Assembly: GCA_947647645.1 (NCBI GenBank)
Contig: CANSLE010000153.1
Coordinates: 1-6,132 of the forward strand
Direction: 5' to 3'
Length of the DNA stretch: 6,132 bases
Origin: an uncultured Microbacterium sp.
GTDB lineage: Bacteria > Actinomycetota > Actinomycetes > Actinomycetales > Microbacteriaceae
In this document: positions 1 through 6,084 of the stretch, in pieces
How positions within the stretch are numbered: position 1 is the stretch's first letter
Layout: the number at the start of each line of letters is the position of its first letter
Program-made: the position numbers and the translations under genes
The notes under the pieces: model-generated
Told to the model about the DNA's origin: nothing
Seen by the model: the letters and a program-made list of their open reading frames with translations, nothing else
Databases searched by the model: none

Positions 1-756
1 CGGGCCGGCCTCGCTCGACGACCGAGGGTCGGGGTCGGCGTCGCTCGAGGACCGGGAGGCGGTACCCGCGGAAGGGAGGGCAGGGGCGGATGCCGCGAAG
101 CCGGCGGCATCCGTCCCCTGCGGGTCCGCGGGGGCGACCGGACCCGAACCGGTCGCCGCGGCGGACGCATCCGGCGCCGCATTCGCAGCGGAAGCCCTCT
201 GCTGCGGCGGTGCCGGGGTCACGGAGCGCGCGGAGTGACGCGCGGCGCGCACGATGATGAACAGGAGCGCACCGGAAAGGACGAGGCCGACGGCCACCAG
301 CAGCGCCGACAGGGCGGACCATCCGCCGAGGCCGGGGCTCAGCATCCACCTCGGGATCCCGCCGACGAACACCACTCCCGGTCCGAGCGGGATGAGGCCC
401 AGCACCAACAGGCCGAGGATCCCGATCTGCGCCGGCTCGAAGCGGCGGCGCAGCGCCTCGTGCAGCAGAATCCTGCCGTCGAGGTCGGGGAGGACCGCCC
501 AGGCGATCGCGTAGAGGAAGATCACCGGGAACCCGAACAGACCGACCACGACGAGGATGCCGCGGACGATCAACGGGTCGATACGCAGACGGGCCGCGAT
601 GCCCGCCGCGACTCCGCCGATCCAGCCGTCGCCGCGGACCAGTCCGAGCCCCGCGGTCCACGAGAAGAAGCGGTCGCTGCGGGTCGGACGGCGGTCGGTA
701 CTGCGAGGAGGAAGGGAGTCCGTGGCCGGCGGAGGCTCGACGTGCGGGGTTGTCAT
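1..756 (-). CDS. PspC-domain membrane protein, 3' end cut by window edge
   Basis: Probable envelope-stress membrane protein; 252 codons are visible with no stop, and the C-terminus lies left of the window. ATG at 756 follows a GAGGA ribosome binding site (764-768) 7 nt upstream. Residues 1-30 are Pro/Arg-rich and cytosolic. Residues about 28-92 form a PspC domain: a GGVAAGIAARL segment, then a hydrophobic helix (62-88) ending AWAVLPD. Two more predicted membrane helices lie at about 112-131 and 150-170. After residue 172 comes an Ala/Pro/Ser/Asp-rich, probably disordered linker with a repeated RSSS motif. In Actinobacteria such proteins often continue into further membrane helices or a Toastrack-type domain, which cannot be seen here. 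The gene is divergent from a kinase with its own PspC domain, which suggests a shared stimulus and probably a shared promoter region. The domain call is firm; the stress role is inferred from family and neighbours. Confidence 0.9.
   Translation of the reverse strand, partial: MTTPHVEPPPATDSLPPRSTDRRPTRSDRFFSWTAGLGLVRGDGWIGGVAAGIAARLRIDPLIVRGILVVVGLFGFPVIFLYAIAWAVLPDLDGRILLHEALRRRFEPAQIGILGLLVLGLIPLGPGVVFVGGIPRWMLSPGLGGWSALSALLVAVGLVLSGALLFIIVRAARHSARSVTPAPPQQRASAANAAPDASAAATGSGPVAPADPQGTDAAGFAASAPALPSAGTASRSSSDADPDPRSSSEAGP
11..54. repeat. Two-copy imperfect direct repeat in linker coding region
   Basis: TCGCTCGACGACCG (11-24) and TCGCTCGAGGACCG (41-54) match at 13 of 14 positions with a 30-bp period. 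On the minus strand they encode RSSS(D/E)A at residues 235-240 and 245-250 of the PspC protein. This looks like local duplication within a low-complexity linker, possibly continuing beyond the window edge. Confidence 0.6.
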
Positions 757-763
757 GCACCGA

Positions 764-768
764 TCCTC
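764..768 (-). promoter_or_regulatory. Ribosome binding site of the PspC-domain gene
   Basis: GAGGA on the minus strand, 7 nt before the ATG at 756. It supports this start and argues against a TTG start at 750 for the opposite-strand kinase, which would overlap the divergent gene. Confidence 0.7.
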
Positions 769-803
769 GCTCGCCGGAGGGGCCGACGACCATCGGGGGA
801 GTC

Positions 804-829
804 CCTGACGCAGCCCTGATTCCGTCAGG
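804..829. promoter_or_regulatory. Inverted repeat, candidate response-regulator operator
   Basis: CCTGACG (804-810) and CGTCAGG (823-829) are perfect 7-bp inverted arms separated by 12 bp. A second CCTGA at 815-819 gives a direct repeat with an 11-bp period, about one helical turn. The element lies in the 116-bp region between the divergent PspC gene and the PspC kinase, about 56 bp upstream of the kinase start. That placement suits a dimeric NarL/LuxR-type activator such as the one encoded here, acting on both genes. The repeat is directly visible; the assignment to this regulator is inference. Confidence 0.45.
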
Positions 830-859
830 CACCGCGCTCGGTCCGCGCACCGCGGGTGG

Positions 860-865
860 TTTGAT
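860..865 (+). promoter_or_regulatory. Possible -10 element for the histidine kinase operon
   Basis: TTTGAT lies 7 nt before the ATG at 873, a spacing typical of actinobacterial leaderless transcripts, and no clear Shine-Dalgarno precedes that ATG. No convincing -35 hexamer is visible, which would fit an activator-dependent promoter. An alternative -10 is TATGAT at 872-877, which would place translation at a downstream GTG (891). Confidence 0.3.
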
Positions 866-872
866 GGGCCCT

Positions 873-2072
873 ATGATGACCTCTCCTGCCGTGGAACGCG
901 CGCGCGTCTCGCGTCCGGTGCCGCCGCCGCGGCCACCGCTCGTGCGACCGCGCGAGAGTGTCGTCGCCGGGGTCGCGGAGGGGATCGCGCACCACCTCGG
1001 TGCCCCCGTGACGGCCGTGCGGGTCCTCTTCGTCGTTCTCACGCTGTGCGCCGGCGCCGGAGTCCTCCTCTACGCCTGGTGCTGGGCGTTCGCGCCGCGC
1101 GCGGCCGGGGACGGACCCGTCACCCGTTCGGCCCCGATCGCCTGGATCCTCACGTGCGGCGCCGGCGTCGCGCTGGTCCCGTTGATCGTGCTCGCTGTCG
1201 CCGCGACACGCGGTGCCGCGATCGGCGGGGTCGTCGTGGCGGCGACGGTCACCGCTGCCGCAGCGGGACTGTGGGCGACGTTGATCGATCGACGCGATCC
1301 GACGCGCGGACCGCGCCATGCGGTCGTCGTCCGCGCCGCGGCCGTCGTCATCCTGGTCGCGGTCTTCTCGCTGACCGCCCTCGCCATTCGCGACGGCGGG
1401 GTGGCCGATGCGCTCCTGGTGGTCGTGCCCGTGGGCGGGCTCGCCGCGGTGCTGTCGTCGAGTCTGGTCGGGGCGTGGAGGGAGCTGGCGGGCGAACGCG
1501 ACAAACGCATCCGCGAGGAGCAACGCGCCGAGATGGCCGCGCACCTGCATGACTCGGTGCTGCAGACCCTCGCCCTGATCCAGAACCGGGGCGGCGCATC
1601 GAGCGACGTCGCGCGGCTCGCCCGCGCGCAGGAGCGCGAGCTGCGGGCATGGCTGTACGACGGCGATCAGCCGGCCGACAGCGACCTGGCCACCGACCTC
1701 CGCGACTACGCCGCCGCGCTCGAGCTGGACTATCCGGTGCGCATCGACGTCGTGGCGGCGGGGTCGTCAACCGAGCGCGCCAGCGGCGAGGTCGCCGCCG
1801 CGGCCCGCGAGGCGATGCTGAACGCCGCGCGCCATGCCGGCGGAGACGTCTCCGTCTACATCGAGGGACGCGCCGACGGCGTCGACGTCTTCGTCCGCGA
1901 CCGGGGACCGGGGTTCGTTCTCGACGAGGTGGCGGACGACCGGCTCGGCGTCCGCCAGTCGGTCATCGGACTCATGCGGCGCCTCGGCGGCACCGCGACG
2001 GTGACGTCGGGACCGGAGGGCACCGAGGTGCAGCTGCGGGCGACGAGTGCAGAGGGGAACGGTCGTGGCTGA
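873..2072 (+). CDS. PspC-domain sensor histidine kinase (LiaS/DesK-like)
   Basis: Membrane sensor kinase of a two-component envelope-stress system; 399 aa from ATG 873. Near-equivalent ATGs lie at 864 and 876, and a TTG at 750 is rejected because it overlaps the divergent gene. A Pro-rich cytosolic N-terminus is followed by a PspC domain (about 24-78, with VVAGVAEGIAHHLG), then predicted membrane helices at about 48-74, 87-111, 114-138, 150-172 and 177-202. The dimerisation helix carries the H-box LHDSVLQTLALIQ with phospho-acceptor His226. The HATPase domain shows the N-box (AMLNAARHAG, Asn317), the G1 box DRGPGF (343-348) and a late GLMRRLGGTATV segment, so it looks catalytically intact. 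The 3' end overlaps the downstream regulator gene by 8 bp, indicating translational coupling. There is no large extracellular sensor domain, so sensing is probably intramembrane or through PspC. The ligand is unknown. Confidence 0.93.
   Translation: MMTSPAVERARVSRPVPPPRPPLVRPRESVVAGVAEGIAHHLGAPVTAVRVLFVVLTLCAGAGVLLYAWCWAFAPRAAGDGPVTRSAPIAWILTCGAGVALVPLIVLAVAATRGAAIGGVVVAATVTAAAAGLWATLIDRRDPTRGPRHAVVVRAAAVVILVAVFSLTALAIRDGGVADALLVVVPVGGLAAVLSSSLVGAWRELAGERDKRIREEQRAEMAAHLHDSVLQTLALIQNRGGASSDVARLARAQERELRAWLYDGDQPADSDLATDLRDYAAALELDYPVRIDVVAAGSSTERASGEVAAAAREAMLNAARHAGGDVSVYIEGRADGVDVFVRDRGPGFVLDEVADDRLGVRQSVIGLMRRLGGTATVTSGPEGTEVQLRATSAEGNGRG
2051..2057 (+). promoter_or_regulatory. Ribosome binding site deciding the regulator start
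   Basis: AGAGGGG inside the kinase 3' end, 7 nt before the GTG at 2065. It favours that GTG over an in-frame GTG at 2047, which lies upstream of this site. Confidence 0.7.
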
Positions 2073-2724
2073 CGGCATCCGCGTGGTCATCGTCGACGAC
2101 CACTCCATCTTCCGCTCGGGTCTGCGCAGCGATCTCGACGAGGACGTCGCGGTGGTCGGGGAGGCGGCGGACGTGACGACGGCGATCGCCGTCGTCGCCG
2201 AGACACGGCCGGACGTCGTGCTGCTCGATGTGCACCTGCCCGGGGGACGCGGCGACGACGCGACGGGCGGCGAGGACGTCATCCGCGGCTCCGCCGGAGT
2301 GCCGACCCGTTTCCTGGCGCTGAGCGTCTCCGACGCGGCCGAGGACGTCGTGCGCGTCATCCGCGCCGGAGCGCGCGGCTACATCACGAAGGGGTCGTCG
2401 GGCGCAGAGGTGAGCCGGGCCGCCCGCGCCGTCGCCGAGGGCGACGCCGTGTTCTCGCCGCGGCTCGCGGGGTTCGTGCTCGACGCGTTCGGAGCCGTCG
2501 CCGGCGAGACCGCCGCCGTCGACGACGAGCTCGACCGGCTGTCCGCGCGTGAGCAGGAGGTGATGCGCCTCATCGCCCGCGGCTACGCGTACAAGGAGGT
2601 CGCGAGCGCACTGTTCATCTCGATCAAGACGGTCGAAACCCACGTCTCGGCGGTGCTGCGGAAGCTTCAGCTGTCCTCGCGACACGAGCTGACGGCGTGG
2701 GCGTCTCAGCGGCGCCTGCTCTGA
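2065..2724 (+). CDS. NarL/LuxR-family DNA-binding response regulator
   Basis: Transcription factor partner of the upstream PspC kinase; 219 aa from GTG 2065. The N-terminal receiver domain (about 5-120) has the acidic pair Asp11-Asp12, phospho-acceptor Asp55 (LLDVHLPGG), switch Ser87, and Tyr106 with conserved Lys109 (GYITKG). A short linker leads to a LuxR/GerE helix-turn-helix (about 156-213): LSAREQEVMRLIARG, then a recognition-helix region ending SIKTVETHVSAVLRKL. All key residues are present. The receiver is slightly long around residues 60-78 (GGRGDDATGGEDVIRG), with a Gly/Asp-rich loop after the Asp55 strand. The 8-bp overlap with the kinase gene makes them a cognate pair. The inverted repeat at 804-829 is the best visible candidate target. 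The function resembles LiaR/VraR-type envelope-stress regulation by family analogy; the actual regulon is not shown by the sequence. Confidence 0.95.
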   Translation: MADGIRVVIVDDHSIFRSGLRSDLDEDVAVVGEAADVTTAIAVVAETRPDVVLLDVHLPGGRGDDATGGEDVIRGSAGVPTRFLALSVSDAAEDVVRVIRAGARGYITKGSSGAEVSRAARAVAEGDAVFSPRLAGFVLDAFGAVAGETAAVDDELDRLSAREQEVMRLIARGYAYKEVASALFISIKTVETHVSAVLRKLQLSSRHELTAWASQRRLL

Positions 2725-2734
2725 GGCTCTCCGC

Positions 2735-2762
2735 CTGCGATGTCCGACGCGCGACCTAGACT
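2735..2762 (+). promoter_or_regulatory. Promoter of pcrA, probably giving a leaderless mRNA
   Basis: The -10 hexamer TAGACT (2757-2762, a match to TANNNT) is preceded 16 bp upstream by a weak -35, CTGCGA (2735-2740). The ATG at 2772 comes 9 nt after the -10, so transcription should start at or within a few bases of it. No Shine-Dalgarno precedes the ATG, which agrees with leaderless initiation. No convincing terminator separates it from the upstream regulator gene, so read-through is possible. Confidence 0.6.
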
Positions 2763-2771
2763 TGACGGGTT

Positions 2772-5189
2772 ATGAGCGACGCCATCAAGCCCGTCATCGT
2801 CGGCATGCCCACGGATGCCGCACGCGGCGCGGGCGCCCGCGCCGACGACGACCTCCTCGTCGGGCTGAACCCGCAGCAGCGCGAGGCGGTCGTGTACCGC
2901 GGTCCGGCTCTGCTCATCGTCGCCGGCGCCGGGTCGGGCAAGACCAGCGTGTTGACGCGGCGCATCGCCTCGCTGCTGCGCGGCCGCGAGGCGTGGCCCA
3001 GCCAGATCCTCGCGATCACCTTCACCAACAAGGCCGCGGGCGAGATGCGCGAGCGGGTGCAGCAGCTCATCGGCGACACCGCGCAGGGCATGTGGATCTC
3101 GACGTTCCACTCCGCGTGCGTGCGCATCCTCCGACGCGAGGCCGACCAGTTCGGCTTCACGAAGAGCTTCACCATCTACGACTCCGGAGACTCGCGGGCG
3201 CTCATCAAGCGGCTCGTCAAGCAGCACGAGGCCGACGCGTTCGGGCTGACCCCGGCATCCGTGCAGGGGCGCATCTCGAAGCTGAAGAATGAGCTCGCGG
3301 ATGCCGAGTCCTTCGCCCGCACGGCCAACATGAGCGACCCGGCCGAGCGTCTGTTCGCCGAGATCTTCGCCGACTACCAGCGCTCGCTGCAGCGTGCGAA
3401 CGCCTTCGACTTCGACGACCTCATCGCCCAGACCGTCTACCTGTTCCGCGCGTTCCCCCACGTCGCCGACACGTATCGGCGGCGCTTCCGCCACATCCTC
3501 GTCGACGAGTACCAGGACACCAACCACGCCCAGTATGCGCTGATCCACGAGCTCACCCGGCCCATCGAGGACGTCGGCGCGCTGCTCGACGAGACGGCCG
3601 GCGCCTCGCTGACCGTCGTCGGCGACTCCGACCAGTCGATCTACGCCTTCCGCGGCGCCGACATCCGCAACATCACGGAGTTCGAGCGCGACTACCCGGG
3701 CGCCAAGGTCGTGCTCCTCGAGCAGAACTACCGCTCCACGCAGAACATCCTGACCGCCGCGAACGCCGTGATCAGCAACAACTTCGATCGCAAGGACAAG
3801 AAGCTGTGGACCGACGTCGGCGCAGGCGAGAAGATCGTCGGCTTCACGGGCTACTCGCAGCACGACGAGGCGCAGTTCGTCGCCGACGAGGTCGAGTCCC
3901 TGCATCGCGCGGGACTCGCGTACGGCGAGATGGCCGTCTTCTACCGCACCAACTCGCAGTCCCGGGCGCTGGAGGAGATCTTCATCCGGGCCGCCGTGCC
4001 CTACAAGATCATGGGCGGCACGAAGTTCTACGATCGCGCCGAGATCAAGGACGCCATGGCCTACCTCATCGCCGTCGCCAACCCGGCCGATGAGCTGAGC
4101 GTGCGTCGTATCCTCAACAGGCCGCGCCGCGGCATCGGCGACGTCACCGAGACCTCCATCGCGCGCTACGCCGCCGATCAGGACATCACCTTCCGCGATG
4201 CGCTGGCCAATGCCTCCGCCCTCGGCGTCGGTCCGAAGATCCAGGCAGCGATCGCACAGCTCGATGCCGTGCTCGCCGAGGCGACCGCGATCCTGCTGCC
4301 GGCCTCCGGCGAGGCGCCGCCGTCGACGTCGGTCGCCGAGGGGCTGACCCTGCTGCTGAACAAGAGCGGCTACCTCGATGCCCTCCGCATGTCGAAGGAT
4401 CCGCAGGACGAGGCTCGCGTCGAGAACCTCGACGAGCTCGTCGCCGTCACGCGGGAGTTCGCGCGCAACAACCCCGACGGCACGATCCTCGACTTCCTCA
4501 CCGAGGTGGCGCTCGTGTCGGATGCCGATGACCTCGCCGACGCGTCGGGGACGGTCTCGCTCATGACGATGCACACGGCCAAGGGTCTTGAGTACGACGC
4601 CGTGTTCGTCACGGGCGTCGAGGAAGACCTCATCCCGCATCGGATCTCTGCCGGAGAGCCGGGCGGTCCGCAGGAGGAGCGGCGCCTCTTCTACGTCGCG
4701 CTCACGCGTGCACGCAAGCGCCTGCACCTGTCGCTCGCCATGACCCGCGCCCAGTTCGGCGAGGTCTCGGTGGCGATGCCGAGCCGGTTCCTGCAGGAGA
4801 TCCCGCACGACCTCATCGACTGGCGTCAGTCGCCCGGTGACATCAACTCACGCGGCCAGGGAGCCTCGCGGGCGCTGAACGCGCGCCGGCCGGGCGGCGG
4901 CTTCGGCGGGTCGGGAGGCTCGCGCTACGGCGATGACCTCGTCCCTCTGCCGCGGCGCGAGAAGCCGGCGGGCGACATGGCGAAGTTCGCCAACCGTATT
5001 CCGGCGAAGGTGCGCGACAACGGCGAGATGGAGCTCGCGCCCGGCGACCGCATCCGCCATGAGGACTTCGGCGAGGGCCGCGTCGACCAGATCACGGGGG
5101 AGGGTGCGAAGCGCGTCGCACACGTGCGTTTCGATCGCGCCGGCCAGAAGAAGCTGCTGGTCAAGATCGCGCCGATCCAGAAGCTGTAA
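2772..5189 (+). CDS. pcrA: ATP-dependent DNA helicase PcrA/UvrD
   Basis: Superfamily 1A 3'-5' DNA helicase for nucleotide-excision repair, mismatch or replication-fork processing and displacement of bound proteins; 805 aa, somewhat longer than typical PcrA. After a 38-residue N-terminal extension come the Q motif (LNPQQREAV), Walker A AGAGSGKT (51-58, Lys57), motif Ia (FTNKAAGEM), Walker B VDEYQDT (244-250), motif III GDSDQSIYAFRG (284-295), motif IV EQNYRST (317-323), motif V MHTAKGLEYD (His601, Lys604) and motif VI VALTRAR (642-648). A Gly/Arg-rich linker (about 693-720) leads to a Tudor-like C-terminal tail (GDRIRHEDFGEGRV onward, about 758-805). In PcrA this tail contacts RNA polymerase, consistent with transcription-coupled repair. 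Everything appears intact. ATG 2772 is chosen because it sits just after a strong -10. PcrA is preferred over UvrD2 or Rep because of the tail and the full-length helicase. Confidence 0.97.
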   Translation: MSDAIKPVIVGMPTDAARGAGARADDDLLVGLNPQQREAVVYRGPALLIVAGAGSGKTSVLTRRIASLLRGREAWPSQILAITFTNKAAGEMRERVQQLIGDTAQGMWISTFHSACVRILRREADQFGFTKSFTIYDSGDSRALIKRLVKQHEADAFGLTPASVQGRISKLKNELADAESFARTANMSDPAERLFAEIFADYQRSLQRANAFDFDDLIAQTVYLFRAFPHVADTYRRRFRHILVDEYQDTNHAQYALIHELTRPIEDVGALLDETAGASLTVVGDSDQSIYAFRGADIRNITEFERDYPGAKVVLLEQNYRSTQNILTAANAVISNNFDRKDKKLWTDVGAGEKIVGFTGYSQHDEAQFVADEVESLHRAGLAYGEMAVFYRTNSQSRALEEIFIRAAVPYKIMGGTKFYDRAEIKDAMAYLIAVANPADELSVRRILNRPRRGIGDVTETSIARYAADQDITFRDALANASALGVGPKIQAAIAQLDAVLAEATAILLPASGEAPPSTSVAEGLTLLLNKSGYLDALRMSKDPQDEARVENLDELVAVTREFARNNPDGTILDFLTEVALVSDADDLADASGTVSLMTMHTAKGLEYDAVFVTGVEEDLIPHRISAGEPGGPQEERRLFYVALTRARKRLHLSLAMTRAQFGEVSVAMPSRFLQEIPHDLIDWRQSPGDINSRGQGASRALNARRPGGGFGGSGGSRYGDDLVPLPRREKPAGDMAKFANRIPAKVRDNGEMELAPGDRIRHEDFGEGRVDQITGEGAKRVAHVRFDRAGQKKLLVKIAPIQKL

Positions 5190-5208
5190 CGCGGCCGTCG
5201 TCGAGGGC

Positions 5209-5535
5209 TCAGAGCGTCAGCGCGTCTCTCGTGGGCGCATCGGTGCGGATCAGCCCGAGCGCTCGTCGCACGCTGCTCAGCGTGACCTCGTGGTGGACGT
5301 CGAGGCCGTCGTCGATGACGAGCCACGGCTCGATGTCGGACTGCCTCTGGAGAAGCCCGACCTCCACCAGCCGCGTGTACTCGTCGCCCGACGACGACCG
5401 CAGCGTCAGTTCGACGGCGACGCCGTCGCTGCGGTGCTCGTCGTCGTCAGGGTGCTCTGCCCGCGAATGGTCCGTGGTGCACCACTCGGGTCCCGGGCAC
5501 CGAGGGGCGGGCGAGGATCGATGGACGGGTGTCAT
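5209..5535 (-). CDS. DUF6907-like small Cys/His-rich protein
   Basis: Protein of unknown function, 108 aa, cytosolic (no signal peptide or membrane helix). ATG at 5535 has a good AGGAGC site 6 nt upstream. The N-terminal part holds Cys13-PGPEW-Cys19, His23, His28 and His34 in an acidic context. This resembles the CPxWC...H...H signature of the actinobacterial DUF6907 family and could bind zinc, but here the two Cys are five residues apart instead of the usual three. The C-terminal half (about 38-100) alternates beta-prone stretches and ends in a helix (TLSSVRRALGLI), as in that family. It lies 99 bp downstream of the XRE regulator gene on the same strand and is tail-to-tail with pcrA, with a 19-bp gap and no clear terminator. 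Family assignment is from pattern recognition; function is unknown. Confidence 0.8.
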   Translation of the reverse strand: MTPVHRSSPAPRCPGPEWCTTDHSRAEHPDDDEHRSDGVAVELTLRSSSGDEYTRLVEVGLLQRQSDIEPWLVIDDGLDVHHEVTLSSVRRALGLIRTDAPTRDALTL

Positions 5536-5541
5536 CGCGAT

Positions 5542-5547
5542 GCTCCT
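5542..5547 (-). promoter_or_regulatory. Ribosome binding site of the DUF6907-like gene
   Basis: AGGAGC on the minus strand, 6 nt before the ATG at 5535. It is the strongest Shine-Dalgarno in the window and fixes this start. Confidence 0.75.
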
Positions 5548-5588
5548 GGCTTCGACGGCGACGCGAAGGTCGGAAACGACGTCATCGC

Positions 5589-5607
5589 GGAAGTGGGCAC
5601 CTCTTCC
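5589..5607. repeat. Small hairpin between the XRE and DUF6907-like genes
   Basis: GGAAG (5589-5593) pairs with CTTCC (5603-5607); after a T/T mismatch, GG/CC extends the stem around a three-base loop. No T-run follows on either strand, so it is not a standard intrinsic terminator. It could weaken read-through or mark a processing site in the 99-bp spacer. Confidence 0.35.
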
Positions 5608-5634
5608 GTTCCAGTACAGTCCAGGGTGCCGACA

Positions 5635-5907
5635 TCAGCGTCCTGGGGCGATGTCCGGGTCGGGGGGAAGCAGGTCGGCGACCGGCACCCCGAGCGTCTG
5701 CGCCAACGCGACCAGCGTCCGCAACCGCGGATTCGCTGCCGTGCCGGGGTTCGACTCACCCTTCTCGAGCTTGCGATAGGTGAAGGTGGAGATTCCGGCG
5801 GCGTGAGCGACGCGTTCCTGCGAGAGGCCGGTGGCTCGACGCGCACGCGCCAGAGCACATCCCAGGTCTGCCGCGTAGGCGCGCCACCGATCTTCTGAGC
5901 TCGCCAT
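5635..5907 (-). CDS. XRE-family helix-turn-helix transcriptional regulator
   Basis: Small DNA-binding protein, 90 aa, essentially a single Cro/C1-type domain. The HTH spans about 15-80: LGCALARARRATGLSQERVA (helices 1-2), AGISTFTYRKLEKGESNPGT (recognition helix and turn), then NPRLRTLVALAQTLGVPVADLLP, the usual closing helices. ATG 5907 is chosen because homologous small regulators start close to the HTH. The in-frame GTGs at 5964 and 5970 would add an unlikely Cys/Gly-rich leader running through the operator region. The Shine-Dalgarno for 5907 is poor (GGTGGA directly abutting the ATG). Such proteins are usually local or auto-regulators. A near-palindromic AT-rich site sits 33-52 bp upstream of the start, so autoregulation is possible, but the site may belong to another protein. 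Confidence 0.88.
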   Translation of the reverse strand: MASSEDRWRAYAADLGCALARARRATGLSQERVAHAAGISTFTYRKLEKGESNPGTAANPRLRTLVALAQTLGVPVADLLPPDPDIAPGR

Positions 5908-5939
5908 TCCACCAGCATGCCCACATTCACTTCCCCCGA

Positions 5940-5959
5940 TGCATATGTTTACATGCTCA
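5940..5959 (-). promoter_or_regulatory. Operator-like site 1 (AGCATGTAAACAT)
   Basis: Read on the minus strand, 5957-5945 is AGCATGTAAACAT, matching site 2 at 14 of 15 positions over the aligned stretch 5959-5945. It lies 33-52 bp before the XRE start codon, where that gene's promoter should be. It is inverted relative to sites 2 and 3. Confidence 0.6.
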
Positions 5960-6009
5960 ATCACGATCACGAGTCGCTGGCACTGCTCGCTCCGTCCTCG
6001 TCGTCATCA

Positions 6010-6029
6010 TGAGCATGTATACATGTTAG
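6010..6029 (+). promoter_or_regulatory. Operator-like site 2, perfect palindrome CATGTATACATG
   Basis: CATGTATACATG (6014-6025) is a perfect 12-bp palindrome inside AGCATGTATACAT (6012-6024). Its TGTATACA core fits the (Y)GTM-KAC(R) type of half-sites bound by FadR-subfamily GntR regulators, but XRE dimers also bind such AT-rich palindromes. It is the best conserved of the three copies and lies midway between the XRE promoter region and the rightward promoter. Confidence 0.65.
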
Positions 6030-6040
6030 CCGTCCGCACG

Positions 6041-6064
6041 TCTCGGTGAGAGGACTTGCCGAGA
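6041..6064. repeat. Inverted repeat across the rightward -35 region
   Basis: TCTCGG (6041-6046) and CCGAGA (6059-6064) are perfect 6-bp inverted arms with a 12-bp spacer. The right arm overlaps the TTGCCG -35 hexamer. GAGAGG is also directly repeated (6048-6053, 6063-6068). It may be a second protein-binding site at the promoter; 6-bp arms can also arise by chance. Confidence 0.35.
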
Positions 6065-6084
6065 GAGGCCATAGCATGTATAAA
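6056..6084 (+). promoter_or_regulatory. Rightward promoter TTGCCG-N17-TATAAA
   Basis: -35 TTGCCG (6056-6061), a 17-bp spacer and -10 TATAAA (6079-6084) make the best housekeeping-type promoter in the window. It points off the right edge. Transcription would start near 6090, where an ATG (6090-6092) could begin a leaderless reading frame (MSSFLRCQCW...). Other ATGs at 6076 and 6113 are also open to the window end, so the downstream start cannot be decided. Operator-like site 3 covers the -10, which suggests repression. Confidence 0.6.

Noticed and set aside
235..819. 194-codon plus-strand frame at the left
   Set aside because: It is antisense to the clear PspC-domain protein and has a charged, repetitive composition without recognisable motifs.
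750..872. TTG-initiated upstream extension of the histidine kinase
   Set aside because: It would overlap the divergent PspC gene start and cover the intergenic inverted repeat, and the added residues have no recognisable domain.
825..1550. 241-codon minus-strand frame under the kinase
   Set aside because: Arg/Asp/His-rich shadow opposite the membrane part of the kinase, with no domain and no ribosome binding site context.
2706..4808. 700-codon open frame antisense to pcrA
   Set aside because: It mirrors the helicase codons, with Arg/Val/Asp/Glu-rich low complexity and no domain. Long antisense frames are normal in GC-rich genes.
5190..5230. Terminator between convergent pcrA and the DUF6907-like gene
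   Set aside because: Only weak GC pairing and no T-run on either strand, so no intrinsic terminator can be supported.
4933..5898. 321-codon plus-strand frame over the pcrA end and small genes
   Set aside because: It overlaps pcrA in another frame and is antisense to two better supported small genes; its protein is Arg/Ser-rich noise.
5532..5930. 132-codon minus-strand frame overlapping the XRE gene, starting after GGGGGAAGTGA
   Set aside because: It has the better ribosome binding site, but its product is Pro/Arg/Ser-rich with no domain, while the alternative frame encodes a complete XRE fold.
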